Assembly (NCBI RefSeq): GCF_015356825.1
Contig: NZ_JAACYW010000057.1
Location: 1 to 49,996, forward strand
Length of the DNA stretch: 49,996 nt
Direction: 5' to 3'
Source: Catenulispora rubra
GTDB taxonomy: Bacteria > Actinomycetota > Actinomycetes > Streptomycetales > Catenulisporaceae
Shown: positions 1 through 9,179 of the stretch, in pieces
How the letters are laid out: each line of letters begins with the position of its first letter
Position numbering within the stretch: the first letter of the stretch is position 1
Position numbers and translations under genes: made by a program
Notes under the pieces: generated by a model
Told to the model about the DNA's origin: nothing
What the model saw: the letters and a program-made list of their open reading frames with translations, nothing else
Database searches by the model: none

Positions 1-441
1 CCTCCTGCGTGCTCCGGACTCAACACCCACGAGCTACACAGAAGGCCCTGCCTTCATGCGTGCATTGACATCAAGTCACACGAACGAGAACACGCCACAC
101 GCCCTGTTCGGTTGAGCAACAGCCTCTCAGACAGGCCGCCGAACTTGCAGCCGGACGTACGTCCCGTGTGGTGATCGAGTTCTGTCCCGGCCCGGGGCCG
201 CGCGGGCAGACCACTGTCGAGACGGTCCACGTCGACCTCGTCACCCTCGATCTGCGTTCGACCGCGACCCGGCTGCTGCATGGCGGGATCAGCTTTTCTC
301 AAGCCAGCTATCACGCCCGGCCCGCGGTCGGCCGTAGCGGCCGCAGCTGGCCCGCGCGCGAGACGTTCTGGACACTTGGGACGCCGGTGGTGTCGAGCGT
401 CGAGCCCGGCGAATAGCGTCCGGTGGACGGAATCATCGGAT
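1..441. other. No supported gene at left edge
   Basis: Short open frames exist on both strands, but none has a convincing ribosome binding site, recognisable motif or consistent codon pattern. The stretch lies downstream of the minus-strand NACHT gene that ends at 442. A remnant of a gene running in from the left cannot be excluded. Confidence 0.5.
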
Positions 442-2490
442 TCAGACCTCCTCGCGCTCCTCGGCCAAGTGTTCCTGCAGCAGCAGATGACGGTACTGGT
501 AGCGCGGTCCGGCGATGCGGAAGATGTCTACGCGGCGTGCGTCGTCCAGGAACGTCATGAGCCGCAATGGTGTCCAGTGGTGGAGTGCGAGCCACCATCG
601 CACCGTGGTCAGGTTGCCCCAGGCACTCGTTGCGTACAGCATCAGCCCTAGTCCCGCGCCGCCGAGCAGTGCACCGTTGGCCGCGCCGAGAAGGCCCTGT
701 CCGGCCGTCGACAGGTGCAGTATTAAGTGCGTGCGCGGGGAGTCCGTCAGGGCGATCCCGCCTCCGACCACGACCCCCGCGACGGCGCCCATCGCGGCTC
801 CCAACAGCACGGCACGACGGTCGGCCGCCATCGATGTCGACGGGGTGACCGCTTCCTTGGGCACGGTCGGCGACGTGGCCAATCGTGCCGCGCCGAAAAC
901 GGCTCCGAAGACCAGCGCGGCGAACAGTCCCGCCGCCGCCGAGTACAGCAATCCGGCGAGTAGACCGCCGACGAAGACGCCGACCAGGGCGTACCGCGAG
1001 GTCCGCACCATTGCCCCGGGCCTGCGCAGTTCCCGGGGCCGGATCGCCTTGAAGGAGAACCGGCGGGGTGCCTCGACGGGCAGCGAACCCACGGTCGCCC
1101 CGCCGCACAGCCCGGCGGCCAAGCCGAACAGGACACCGAACCCGGGCTTGCCGAACTGCCAGAAGATCAAGGCACCGAGCGGGAGACACGCCAACGCCCC
1201 GGCGATGATCGGGGTGAGGAGCAGGACTCTCCTGGGAACGTGTCGGTTCAGCTCCCACCAGCTGAGCTCGGTCGATCCCAGGCTGGACAGGTGTCGCGCG
1301 ATATTGCGATGCCAGCCCAGCGCCGCCTCGCGGTCCCAGTCGACCTTGGGACGGTCGCGGCCGCCGTGGTCGGACCGAGGGCCGTAGGCGCCGCGCATCG
1401 CGTGGTCCAGCAGATGGCGCTGGATCGCCGCGCTGTCGGGAAACCGCGCGATGTCCAGCAGCTCCGCGGGGTTCCGGCTGGAGGAGGTGTAGGCGTCGAT
1501 CGCCAGCGAGAGCATGAACGGATTGGTGAGTGTCTCGGCCAGTGCCGGATTGGCTGCCTCGGTGATCGCGGCGCCGATGTGCACCCAGCGGGCCAGGCTG
1601 TCGGCGTTGTCCGCGAAGCACGCTTCGATATGGGCTGCTGCGCTGTCGCCCGCCAGCGGCTTCAGCCGCACCATGGCGGCACCCGGCAGGCTCGCCCCGT
1701 CCAGAACCGCCCAGATCTCCGGGTCGCGGCAGGCGAGGATGTAGTCGTGGTGGAAGGCCGGATCCTCCCTCAGATGCTTGAGAACGCGCTTGGCCAGATC
1801 GGTGGGGAGCTCGTCCAGTCCATCGAGAATCACGACCAGTCGGCTCTCGGACAGCAGGGAGTCCGCGGTATGCGTGCCGTATTCGGGGTCGGCCAGGAAC
1901 CGGTGTTCCTCGGACAGCCGACGCTCGAGCCACCGCCCGAACTCGGGGATCTTCCCGGCGTCGGCACGCCAGGCCGACAGCTCGAAGACGATGGGGATCC
2001 GGCCGCCGCCGTTCATCGGGTCCTCCAGCAGCCGGTTGGCAGCCATGAGGCAGAAGGCCGACTTGCCCGAACCCGGGCCGCCGACGACCACGAGGCGGCG
2101 CGGTGCGGCGGCGAAGTCCTCGATCAGCGCCGCGACGGTCGGGGCGGCGTCGGGCCCGTTCCGGCCGACCGGTTCCCACGGCACGGCCATGACGTCCGCG
2201 GCGTGCACGAGATGACGCTCGCCGGCCTCTTTCCGGTACTGCCGCGTGACCTGGTCACGAAGCTGCAGGGCGGCCGCGTCGAGCTGCTCTTGAGTGCTCC
2301 TGATGCTCCGGCCCGCAAAGAACTTCTTGATCCGATCCTGATACGGCGTGAGCCCGAGCAGGACGGTGAGCAACGAGCTGTAGGCGCTCAGGCTGTCCGG
2401 ACCCCAGCGGACGAACGCGAACACCACGAAGGCGGAGACCGCGAGCCACAGCACGACATGGCCGAAGCTCCTCAGAGCACTGCTACTCAT
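442..2490 (-). CDS. Membrane-anchored NACHT-family STAND NTPase
   Basis: A 682-aa protein when started at the ATG at 2490; a longer open frame reaches 2580 but adds residues without any feature. An N-terminal hydrophobic segment (about residues 11-48) is followed by a NACHT NTPase module. The Walker A is GGPGSGKS near 137-144 and the Walker B is VVILDGLDELP near 219-229, with the DGLDE form typical of NACHT. The C-terminal third (about 420-640) is a series of glycine/alanine-rich hydrophobic segments, probably four to six membrane spans. NACHT proteins are signal-transduction ATPases of the STAND class, and bacterial members are often antiphage or conflict proteins; membrane spans can serve as the effector. 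Function here is inferred. No partner gene is adjacent. The antisense strand contains long open frames caused by high GC, but the motifs fix the minus strand as coding. Confidence 0.9.
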   Translation of the reverse strand: MSSSALRSFGHVVLWLAVSAFVVFAFVRWGPDSLSAYSSLLTVLLGLTPYQDRIKKFFAGRSIRSTQEQLDAAALQLRDQVTRQYRKEAGERHLVHAADVMAVPWEPVGRNGPDAAPTVAALIEDFAAAPRRLVVVGGPGSGKSAFCLMAANRLLEDPMNGGGRIPIVFELSAWRADAGKIPEFGRWLERRLSEEHRFLADPEYGTHTADSLLSESRLVVILDGLDELPTDLAKRVLKHLREDPAFHHDYILACRDPEIWAVLDGASLPGAAMVRLKPLAGDSAAAHIEACFADNADSLARWVHIGAAITEAANPALAETLTNPFMLSLAIDAYTSSSRNPAELLDIARFPDSAAIQRHLLDHAMRGAYGPRSDHGGRDRPKVDWDREAALGWHRNIARHLSSLGSTELSWWELNRHVPRRVLLLTPIIAGALACLPLGALIFWQFGKPGFGVLFGLAAGLCGGATVGSLPVEAPRRFSFKAIRPRELRRPGAMVRTSRYALVGVFVGGLLAGLLYSAAAGLFAALVFGAVFGAARLATSPTVPKEAVTPSTSMAADRRAVLLGAAMGAVAGVVVGGGIALTDSPRTHLILHLSTAGQGLLGAANGALLGGAGLGLMLYATSAWGNLTTVRWWLALHHWTPLRLMTFLDDARRVDIFRIAGPRYQYRHLLLQEHLAEEREEV

Positions 2491-2963
2491 GAAGTCATCT
2501 AATAGGCAGGCGCCGTCAGCGTCGAGCCCTGGCGGCGACGCGCATTGTCGGGCCAGACCGGATCCGACGGGATGAATCATGATGTCGTCTCGCTATCCAG
2601 GCGCGATGGCATCATGATCGCAAGAAGTGCTGCAAGCAGCATGTACGGTCCGAAGGCGATGCGCTGCATGGGGCGGCAGGGGCAATGAATGTCGAGCCAG
2701 GACGGTAGCCGGAGCGAGGACGAAGTTGAGAGCAGCGGCGTACAGAGGGTGGTCCAGCTGATCCACGCGGCGATGGTGCCGAGCGGCAGAGCAGTGTTCG
2801 AACTCAGCTGATACACACCCGGACAAGATCGAGAAAGCCATGAAAGGCATGGCACTCGACCCTTGACGGCCTGATCCGAGTCCCGCAGCTCACGTCTCGA
2901 ATCGGGACTCATGGGTGTCGACCATCTGCGGAACCCACAGGTAAACCCGACTGAGACGGCCTA
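2491..2963. other. Intergenic, no supported gene
   Basis: About 470 bases between two minus-strand genes. Two short minus-strand open frames (around 2577-2912) overlap in different frames and show no recognisable domain or good ribosome binding site. The base composition is less GC-rich than in neighbouring genes. It probably holds the promoter of the NACHT gene; no hairpin or repeat stood out. Confidence 0.4.
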
Positions 2964-3608
2964 TCAGCCGCTGATCGCAACGGCAACCAACGCGCCCGCG
3001 AAGATGTACGGCGCGAAAGCAAGCGTCCTGTCTCGAGCCCTGGTGCTCCGCATACGCCTCGCCGCGGAAACGACAGCCGCGAGCAAAAAAGCTACGAGCG
3101 CACCGCGAGCCGTAGCGTTCCATCCCAGGTAGCCGAGGAAGATCCCGCAGAATCCAGCGGTCTTGCAGTCCCCAAGCCCAAGCTGTCCAGTCACAAGGGC
3201 AAGTGCGAGGTAGGCCAGGAGAGTCGCGATGCCAGCGAGCACCGACCTACCCAGGGCTCCGTAGGCCCCTGCGCTGCACGCAGCGAGCGCCAGTAGCGCG
3301 ACTGCGGCAGGCACGGCGGGGATCAGAATGCGGTCGGGCACCTTACGTGCTACTAGGTCGATTGCTGACAGCGGAAGGGCCACCGCCACCAACAGCAAGT
3401 ATGCCGCCAGCTCCACTTTTGTACCGAACCGTGCACCTACCCCCACCCCCGCAATCGCACCGCCCGTAAGTGCAGAGCTAGCCCACTGCCACCGAATATC
3501 CCGCTGGCCGATGGCGCGACTGGCGGCGCCGACAGCAAAGACTCCGGCGACAGTACCGACAAGAGCGCCCGCTGATAAGGCGACCGGCGTCGCGTGTAGC
3601 TGAGTCAA
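2964..3608 (-). CDS. Type IV prepilin peptidase (A24 family, TadV/CpaA-like)
   Basis: A 214-aa polytopic membrane protein with six or more hydrophobic stretches. The two aspartates of A24 aspartyl prepilin peptidases are visible: one in SAIDLVARKVPD (about residues 81-92) and one in the GxGD-type motif LGLGDCKTAG (about 148-157). There is no N-terminal Cys-rich methyltransferase domain, so it has the short TadV/CpaA form. It would cleave the Flp pilin and TadE-like pseudopilins of the adjacent plus-strand locus on the cytoplasmic face of the membrane. The start is TTG at 3608, preceded by GAAGGAAA at a spacing of about 7 bases. It is divergent from the tad operon and shares the AT-rich intergenic region with it, which suggests coordinated expression. 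Confidence 0.85.
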   Translation of the reverse strand: MTQLHATPVALSAGALVGTVAGVFAVGAASRAIGQRDIRWQWASSALTGGAIAGVGVGARFGTKVELAAYLLLVAVALPLSAIDLVARKVPDRILIPAVPAAVALLALAACSAGAYGALGRSVLAGIATLLAYLALALVTGQLGLGDCKTAGFCGIFLGYLGWNATARGALVAFLLAAVVSAARRMRSTRARDRTLAFAPYIFAGALVAVAISG

Positions 3609-3815
3609 GGTCGAATTTCCTTCATCAAGTACCTACTAAATGTATTTATAGAATAGTGTCAGGCCGCTTTGCCAAGTCGTAACACGGGTGGACTAGACCG
3701 GACCCATGCCGATCTGCATAAGATCTGGATCTAGCAAATCTTTGTGGCGCATCATGACCTAAGCGTTCATTTTCGCAAAAATCGGGCGCCGCACGCTCAC
3801 CGTACGGGGAGGATC
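3609..3815. promoter_or_regulatory. AT-rich divergent promoter region of the tad locus
   Basis: The 207 bases between the divergent prepilin peptidase and the first tad-operon gene are clearly AT-richer than the surroundings (for example around 3630-3660, with TATTTATAGAAT). A small inverted repeat AGATC-TG-GATCT lies near 3722-3733. GGGAGG at 3807-3812 is a good ribosome binding site for the plus-strand gene. Exact promoter elements cannot be assigned from the sequence alone. Confidence 0.45.
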
Positions 3816-4466
3816 ATGGATTCTGTCGAGGGGCAGCCGGACAGCGCCCGCAGTCGGCGACGGCGCATCCCGGCCGCCGGGCCGGCACGGGCTCTCGCGG
3901 CTGTCGTCGCCGCCGCAGCAATCGTCTCGGCGGCGGGGTGTAGCTCCGGCGCCAAGACCACTGGGGCCTCAGCGCCTGGGGGCTCGGGTTCGTCATCGGC
4001 GTCCGGCTCGGCGTCCACCAACGCTCAGACGGCCACCTCCGCGCCGTCCGGCGCCGATTCGCTGGGACCGCAGGCTCAGGCCGCCTATCGGGGTATGTGG
4101 TCGGATGTCATCGGGGTGCTCGCGAAGTCGAACTACCAGGATCCGGTGCTGACGCACCACCTGTCCGGTGCCGCGCTGTCGTACTGGGTCAAGGCGATCT
4201 ACATCGATCAGCGCAACGCCGCCGTGGGACAGGGGCAGCCGACGCTGCAGCACCCGACCGTCACCCGCATCGTCGGCACTGGCGCATCGGCGCAGGTCGT
4301 CCTGGACGATTGCGTGGACATGAAGCCGTGGCGGATGGTCGCCAGCGATGGAACCCCGGTGGACCCGACGGCTGACGGTCGCCACAAGGTGGAGGTTCTC
4401 GTCTTGCAGTCCGGCGGGGCCTGGAAGATCGACCAGTTCGCATTTTCCGCGGAGGGAACGTGTTGA
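3816..4466 (+). CDS. Putative lipoprotein, first gene of tad operon
   Basis: A 216-aa protein from the ATG at 3816, chosen because GGGAGG lies 4 bases upstream; an in-frame upstream ATG at 3744 lacks such a site. A basic N-terminus (SRRRRIP) is followed by a hydrophobic alanine-rich segment and SAAGC, a plausible lipobox with Cys near residue 44. A Ser/Gly/Thr-rich linker of about 40 residues follows, then a folded domain (about 85-216) that may belong to the NTF2/SnoaL-like or lumazine-type sensor class, judging from the pattern of helices followed by strands; that fold is only a guess. It would sit outside the membrane. It overlaps the next gene by 7 bases, which argues for co-translation in the pilus locus. 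Confidence 0.75.
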   Translation: MDSVEGQPDSARSRRRRIPAAGPARALAAVVAAAAIVSAAGCSSGAKTTGASAPGGSGSSSASGSASTNAQTATSAPSGADSLGPQAQAAYRGMWSDVIGVLAKSNYQDPVLTHHLSGAALSYWVKAIYIDQRNAAVGQGQPTLQHPTVTRIVGTGASAQVVLDDCVDMKPWRMVASDGTPVDPTADGRHKVEVLVLQSGGAWKIDQFAFSAEGTC

Positions 4467-5401
4467 CCAAGGGTCGCCGCGCCGTGTCACTGACGGTGCT
4501 GGCAACGGCGGTCACCATCATCACGGCGGGCATCGCGAGCGCCGGCATCGCTCCCGTCGGCGGCGGCGGGACGTGTGACAAAACGCAGGGGACGTGCACG
4601 GTTGAGGTGGGCAAACCAGGCTCCCCGGGCACCACGACGACGCCCACGAGCACCGGCGGCCGTACAAGCGGCGGGTCCGGCGGCTCGAACGGTGCGACGC
4701 CCTCGCCCGAGCCCACCATGATCAATGACAGCTGTGTCTACGCCCCTGATCCCACGTTCACCCCGCAACCGGGCGACGGCCTGGACCAGCACACGGGCGA
4801 AAAGGGTGGCTGGTATCAGATGACCTGTCCGGACGCGGTCAAGCTCGGTACAACGGTTCCGACCGCCACCACGACCACTACGGAGGTCTGGTTGGTGACG
4901 CCGCCACCGCCGGCGCTGCTGAAGCCGACACCGGTGGTGTTGGCGGTTCAGGCGCAGCAGTTGTTGAAGCTGCCGGTGCCGGCGATCGCCTCAAGCCCGA
5001 GGCCGGGTCTGCCGCAGCTCGTCACGATGCCGACGTGGGCGTGGTTGGATCCGGCGCTACTGGCTCCGGTGTCGGCGACGGCGTCGGTGCCGGGTGAGTC
5101 GGTGACGGCTGTCGCCCGTGCTAGGGCTGTGACCTGGGACTTCGGGGACGGAACCACCGTTACCTGCCTGGGTGCGGGAACCCCGTTCCCGTCCGGGGGC
5201 GACCCGTCGGCCGCCTCGCCGGATTGTGGTCACACCTACACCCACTCCTCAGGCTCCGGCACCCTCAAGATCACCGCAACGATCCACTGGGATGTGACCT
5301 GGAGCGGTGCCGGACAAGCAGGAGCGTTCGCCGGCATGGCAACTACGACCTCCGAGCAAGTTGTCGTCGAGCAATCCCAGGCTCTGGTCACGAACGGCTG
5401 A
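4460..5401 (+). CDS. Secreted protein with PKD-like domain
   Basis: A 313-aa protein starting at GTG 4460, inside the end of the lipoprotein gene, with GGAGGG upstream. It has a clear Sec signal peptide (basic MLTKGRR, hydrophobic core, cleavage near ASA-GI at about residue 29). A Gly/Thr/Pro-rich linker follows. The C-terminal region (about 210-310) has VTWDFGDGTTVTC and CGHTYTHSS, the WDFGDG and H-Y features of PKD beta-sandwich domains, and cysteines there may form a disulfide. Secreted PKD-like proteins at this position occur in actinobacterial tad/SAF loci. It is probably an extracellular or wall-associated pilus accessory component; this role is inferred from position. Confidence 0.8.
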   Translation: MLTKGRRAVSLTVLATAVTIITAGIASAGIAPVGGGGTCDKTQGTCTVEVGKPGSPGTTTTPTSTGGRTSGGSGGSNGATPSPEPTMINDSCVYAPDPTFTPQPGDGLDQHTGEKGGWYQMTCPDAVKLGTTVPTATTTTTEVWLVTPPPPALLKPTPVVLAVQAQQLLKLPVPAIASSPRPGLPQLVTMPTWAWLDPALLAPVSATASVPGESVTAVARARAVTWDFGDGTTVTCLGAGTPFPSGGDPSAASPDCGHTYTHSSGSGTLKITATIHWDVTWSGAGQAGAFAGMATTTSEQVVVEQSQALVTNG

Positions 5402-5465
5402 CCGGCCGCAGCCAGCCTGTCTTCTCGTCCATCTCCTGACACGTAATTCCCTTGTGAGGTCCCCC

Positions 5466-6185
5466 ATGGCTACCCCTTTGCCTTCCACTCGGCTGCCTCG
5501 GCGTCTGCCGCGCCCGGGCAAGAGCCCTGGCGCTGCCGCGTCGACGTCGCAGGCCGGACCCGGGCAGACGCGCGTGGCCGCCTCCGGGCGTAAGCGGGCC
5601 CGCCCCTACGTGGTGCTGGGCGCGGTGCTGGCTGTTGGCGGGGCGTTCGCGGTTGCCGGGGCGTTCTCGCACTTGGGCGGAAAGGTCGCAGTGTTGCAGC
5701 TGGCCCGCCCCGTTCACAGCGGCCAGATTTTGTCTGTCGAAGATGTCCGCAGCGTGGAAGTCGCTGCCGGAGCGAACGTTCCGTTGATCACCCTGTCGTC
5801 TTCCGGCTCGGTGATCGGGCATCCGGTGGCGATGTCGCTGCCGGCCGGGACGCTACTGTCCCCGGCTGACCTGGGCAGCTCGGCGCTGCCGAGCGGGCAG
5901 GCCATGGTGGCCGTCCAGGTCAAGGCTGGTGCGTTCCCGACCGAGCTGGCCTCCGGGCAGAAGGTGGCAGTGGCCGCGGTCACCCCGGCCGGCACCGCCT
6001 CGGGAGTGCAGGTGGTGGTGCCCTCGCTGCCGACCGCCACCGTGATCTCGACGACCTCCGCCTCGGACTCCTCAGGGTCGATGTCGGTGACCTTGCAGAC
6101 CGACAGCTCCTCTGCGGGGCAGATCGCCTCAATCCCGGCCGGCCAGGTGCAGCTGATAGTCGTCGGCTCCGGCACGGGGAGCTGA
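5466..6185 (+). CDS. SAF-domain protein, CpaB/RcpC-like
   Basis: A 239-aa protein from the ATG at 5466 (GAGGT upstream); an in-frame extension to 5307 overlaps the preceding gene and is not needed. A Pro/Arg-rich cytoplasmic N-terminus is followed by one membrane span (about residues 42-62, VLGAVLAVGGAFAVAGAF). A SAF-type domain follows, with PVHSGQILSVEDVRSV and an LPAGTLLSPADLG motif, then a beta-rich C-terminal region. This is the order of CpaB/RcpC, which in Gram-negatives stabilises the secretin channel. There is no secretin here, as expected for a Gram-positive, so it more likely organises the pilus base at the outer face of the membrane. The next gene starts 2 bases after its stop. Confidence 0.82.
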   Translation: MATPLPSTRLPRRLPRPGKSPGAAASTSQAGPGQTRVAASGRKRARPYVVLGAVLAVGGAFAVAGAFSHLGGKVAVLQLARPVHSGQILSVEDVRSVEVAAGANVPLITLSSSGSVIGHPVAMSLPAGTLLSPADLGSSALPSGQAMVAVQVKAGAFPTELASGQKVAVAAVTPAGTASGVQVVVPSLPTATVISTTSASDSSGSMSVTLQTDSSSAGQIASIPAGQVQLIVVGSGTGS

Positions 6186-6187
6186 GC

Positions 6188-6967
6188 ATGCTGATCACTG
6201 TGGGTTCGATCAAGTCCGGCGCGGCGACCACGACCGCGCTGGCCCTCGGCGCGACCTGGCCGAGCAACGCCACCGTCGTGGTGGTGGAGGCCGACCCGTC
6301 CGGCGGCGACGTCGCGTCGCTCTTCGGCCTGGAGCGCGAGCCGGGTCTGGTTTCGCTGAGCGCCGCCGCCCGCGCGCGACACGAGGTCGGACTGTTGACC
6401 GAGCATGCCCAGGCGTTGCCCGGCGGGCTGCGTGTGGTGGCCGCGCCCCCGGGGGCCGAGCAGGCCGGTGGCGCGGTGGGCCTGCTGGGCCGGGACGCCG
6501 GCCCGCTGTGGAAGGCCGCCGCGTCGGCTGAGGACCTGGTGGTGATTGTCGATGTCGGGCGGCTGGACCCGGGCTCGCCGGCGCACGTGCTGGTGGCCGC
6601 CGCCGACGCGGCGCTGCTGGTGGCCCGTCCGACCCTGAACGAGGCGCACGCTCTTGCCGCCCGGCTGGACGGCCTGATCAGCGCCACCGGGGCGGCCGGT
6701 ACACGGCTGCATCTGGTGCTGCACGGCGAGGGCTACCCGGCCGAGCAGGTGTCGCAGTCACTCGCGTTCCCCGTCACGGCGCACCTTCCGCACGACGCGA
6801 AGGCCGCGGCGATCCTGTCCGGGGCCGGGCGAGGCGAACTGCGCCGCACGGCACTGGCCGGCGCAGCCCACCGGCTGGGCCAGGCCCTGCTGGACGAGCA
6901 CCACGCCGCGCAGGCCGAAGAGGCCCCGGAGATGACGCAGGTTCTGGACATGGAGGAGGTCGCGTGA
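6188..6967 (+). CDS. tadZ: TadZ/CpaE-like ParA/MinD-type ATPase with degenerate P-loop
   Basis: A 259-aa protein with the overall plan of MinD/ParA ATPases: an N-terminal loop, a VVVVEADPSGGDVASLFG segment (about residues 35-52, the switch-I like D-P-x-G-G-D of TadZ/MinD relatives) and VVIVDVGRLDPGS (about 119-131, Walker B like). The deviant Walker A reads SIKSGAATTT (about residues 7-16): the signature Lys is present but the position of the invariant P-loop Lys before TT is Ala. Actinobacterial relatives also often lack this lysine. TadZ marks the pole or assembly site for the pilus machine. It overlaps tadA by 4 bases (ATGA type). Confidence 0.8.
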   Translation: MLITVGSIKSGAATTTALALGATWPSNATVVVVEADPSGGDVASLFGLEREPGLVSLSAAARARHEVGLLTEHAQALPGGLRVVAAPPGAEQAGGAVGLLGRDAGPLWKAAASAEDLVVIVDVGRLDPGSPAHVLVAAADAALLVARPTLNEAHALAARLDGLISATGAAGTRLHLVLHGEGYPAEQVSQSLAFPVTAHLPHDAKAAAILSGAGRGELRRTALAGAAHRLGQALLDEHHAAQAEEAPEMTQVLDMEEVA

Positions 6968-8289
6968 TGTACGGATCCGATGGATCGCTCGAGGCGGGTG
7001 CAGCTGAGCGCGAGCGCGCGGTGGTGGCCGCGGTGCGCCAGCGGGTCGGGTCGTCGCTGGCGTCCTGGGCCGCGGACAAGGACCTCCCGGTCGCGGAGCG
7101 CGAGGCTCGGGCCCGGGAGATGATCGCTGACGCGCTGGCCGAGTTGACCCGCAACGCGATCGCCGGCGGCGGCGAGGTGCTGCCGCGCGAGGCCGAGGCC
7201 CGGATCGCCGAGGCCGTGATCAACGTGCTGTTCGGGCTCGGTGGCCTGCAGCCGCTTCTTGATGATCAGAGCATTGAGAATATCTACGTGAACTCGCACG
7301 ACGTCGTGTTCGTCGACACCGTGTCGGAGAAGGGAAAGCGTGTCGGGCCGGTCGCTGGCTCCAACGAGGAGCTGATCGACATGATCCGGCTGGCCGCGGC
7401 CCGAACCGGGGTGGAGGAGCGGCGGTTCGACCGGGGAAGCCCGGAGGTGAACCTGCAGCTGGCCGACGGCTCCCGGATGCACGCCATCGCCTGGATCACC
7501 CCCACGCCGACGATCACAATCCGTCGGCACCGGTTCACCCGGGTTCGGCTGGCCGGCCTGGTGGAGCTCGGAACGCTGAGCTCTGAAATCTCCGCTCAGA
7601 TCGCCGCGTGCGTGCTGGCGAGGAAGAACATCGTGATCGCCGGGTCCACCAATGCCGGCAAGACGACGTTCTTGCGAGCCCTGGCCGCGGAGATCGCACC
7701 GCACGAGCGCCTGATCACCATTGAGGACACGCTCGAATTGGGCCTTCATAAGGCCCCTGATCAGCATCACAACGTGATCGCCCTGCAAAGCCGCGAACCG
7801 AACACCGAAGGCGAGGGTGCGATCACGCAGGCGCAGTGTGTGCGCGCCGGGCTGCGGATGTCTCCGGACCGCGTGATCGTCGGGGAGGTCCGCGGCGACG
7901 AGGTGCTGCCGATGCTGGCGGCCATGAGCCAGGGCAACGACGGCAGCATGACCACCGTTCACGCGAACAGCACCACCGGAGTGTTCACCCGCTTCGCCAC
8001 CTACGCCGCCCAGGCCCCCGAGCGTCTGAGCATGGAGGCGGCGAACATGGCGATCGCCGGCGCCGTTGATGTGGTGATCCATCTGGCGAAGGTCGGTGGC
8101 CGGCGGGTGCTGACCGGCGTCCTGGAGGTCGAAGGCTTCGACGGCACCCAGGCCACCTACCACAAGGTCTACGAGCCCGGCCCCACCGGCGCCGCGGTGT
8201 TGGCTCACGGCTGGCGCAGCCAGACCGTCACCGAACTCATCGACGCCGGCGCCGACGAAGCGCTTTTCGCCCGGCGGTGGACGACGTGA
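6964..8289 (+). CDS. tadA: TadA/CpaF pilus assembly ATPase
   Basis: A 441-aa type II/IV secretion ATPase. Walker A is GSTNAGKTTF (about residues 226-235), the Asp box is LITIEDTLEL (about 251-260), Walker B with the conserved Glu lies in VIVGEVRGDEV (about 303-313), and the His box is TTVHANS (about 330-336). Length and motif order match CpaF/TadA. Hexameric TadA powers Flp pilin polymerisation at the cytoplasmic side of TadB/TadC. The start overlaps tadZ by 4 bases and the end overlaps tadB by at least 4 bases, so the three genes are translationally coupled. Confidence 0.95.
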   Translation: MMYGSDGSLEAGAAERERAVVAAVRQRVGSSLASWAADKDLPVAEREARAREMIADALAELTRNAIAGGGEVLPREAEARIAEAVINVLFGLGGLQPLLDDQSIENIYVNSHDVVFVDTVSEKGKRVGPVAGSNEELIDMIRLAAARTGVEERRFDRGSPEVNLQLADGSRMHAIAWITPTPTITIRRHRFTRVRLAGLVELGTLSSEISAQIAACVLARKNIVIAGSTNAGKTTFLRALAAEIAPHERLITIEDTLELGLHKAPDQHHNVIALQSREPNTEGEGAITQAQCVRAGLRMSPDRVIVGEVRGDEVLPMLAAMSQGNDGSMTTVHANSTTGVFTRFATYAAQAPERLSMEAANMAIAGAVDVVIHLAKVGGRRVLTGVLEVEGFDGTQATYHKVYEPGPTGAAVLAHGWRSQTVTELIDAGADEALFARRWTT

Positions 8290-9179
8290 ACGCCGTAACC
8301 GCCCTGATCGTGGCCGGGTTCGCGGTCGGGGTCGGGCTAGTGCTCATCGTCCGCGGCCTGTCCGGGGACGGCCAGGAGTCCACCGCGGCGCCGAGCAAGC
8401 TGGATGTCTGGCGCCAGCAGCTGGCCGAGCCCAAGACAGTGCGCCGCCTGGGGATCACCTTCGGCGCGGCGGTTCTCGCAGGTGTCTTCACCGGCTGGCC
8501 GGCCGCGGCGCTACTCGCCGGCGGGGTCGCCTGGTTCGCGCCGTCCCTGATGGGCCGGGACACCTCCACCAAGAGCGAGGTCGCCCGGATCGAGGCGATC
8601 GCCTCCTGGGCGGAACTGCTGCGCGACACACTGTCGGCCGCGGCCGGGCTGGAGCAGTCCATCCTGGCCAGCGCAACAGCCGTCCCGGCGCCGATCCGCG
8701 AACAGGTTCAGGGTTTGGCCGGCCGGCTGCGCGCCGGCGCGACGCTGGAGGAGTCGCTGAAGGCGTTCGCCGCCGAGCTTGCCGACCCGACCGCCGACCT
8801 GATCATCGCCGCGCTGCTGCTGGCCTCCCGGTCCCAGGCCCGCAACCTGCCCGAGGTCCTCGGATCCCTCGCGGAGGCCACGCGCGCGCAGGCGGCGCTG
8901 CGGCTGCGTACGGCCGCCGACCGGGCCCGGACCCGCACCTCCGTGCGGATGATCACGTGCGTGGTGATGGCGATGGCGTTCGGGCTGATCATGCTGAACC
9001 GCTCCTTCCTGTCCCCGTATGACACGCCGACCGGGCAGCTGGTGCTGCTGCTGGTCGCAGCACTGTTCGGCAGTGCCCTGATGTGGCTGAACAAGATGGG
9101 CGCGGGCAAGGCTCCGGCGCGGTTCCTGACCCGGCTGGACGACCCCACCGCGACGGCGAGCCTTCGGGGGCGTCGATGA
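8277..9179 (+). CDS. tadB: TadB-like inner membrane platform protein
   Basis: About 300 aa with an N-terminal membrane span, a second hydrophobic segment (about residues 62-82), a cytoplasmic T2SSF/GspF-type domain (SWAELLRDTLSAAAGLEQSI, about 101-215) and two C-terminal spans (about 225-242 and 256-272). This is the TadB arrangement. A GTG at 8277 and another at 8286, which forms a GTGA overlap with the tadA stop, are both possible starts. TadB and TadC form the membrane platform through which TadA acts. It overlaps tadC by 4 bases. Confidence 0.9.
   Translation: MDDVNAVTALIVAGFAVGVGLVLIVRGLSGDGQESTAAPSKLDVWRQQLAEPKTVRRLGITFGAAVLAGVFTGWPAAALLAGGVAWFAPSLMGRDTSTKSEVARIEAIASWAELLRDTLSAAAGLEQSILASATAVPAPIREQVQGLAGRLRAGATLEESLKAFAAELADPTADLIIAALLLASRSQARNLPEVLGSLAEATRAQAALRLRTAADRARTRTSVRMITCVVMAMAFGLIMLNRSFLSPYDTPTGQLVLLLVAALFGSALMWLNKMGAGKAPARFLTRLDDPTATASLRGRR

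Noticed and set aside
1240..2502. 420-aa open frame on the plus strand
   Set aside because: Antisense to the NACHT gene; Walker A and Walker B motifs and membrane segments are on the minus strand, so this is a high-GC shadow.
3722..3733. AGATC-TG-GATCT inverted repeat as an operator
   Set aside because: Only 5-bp arms and no second copy; too weak to call separately from the promoter region.
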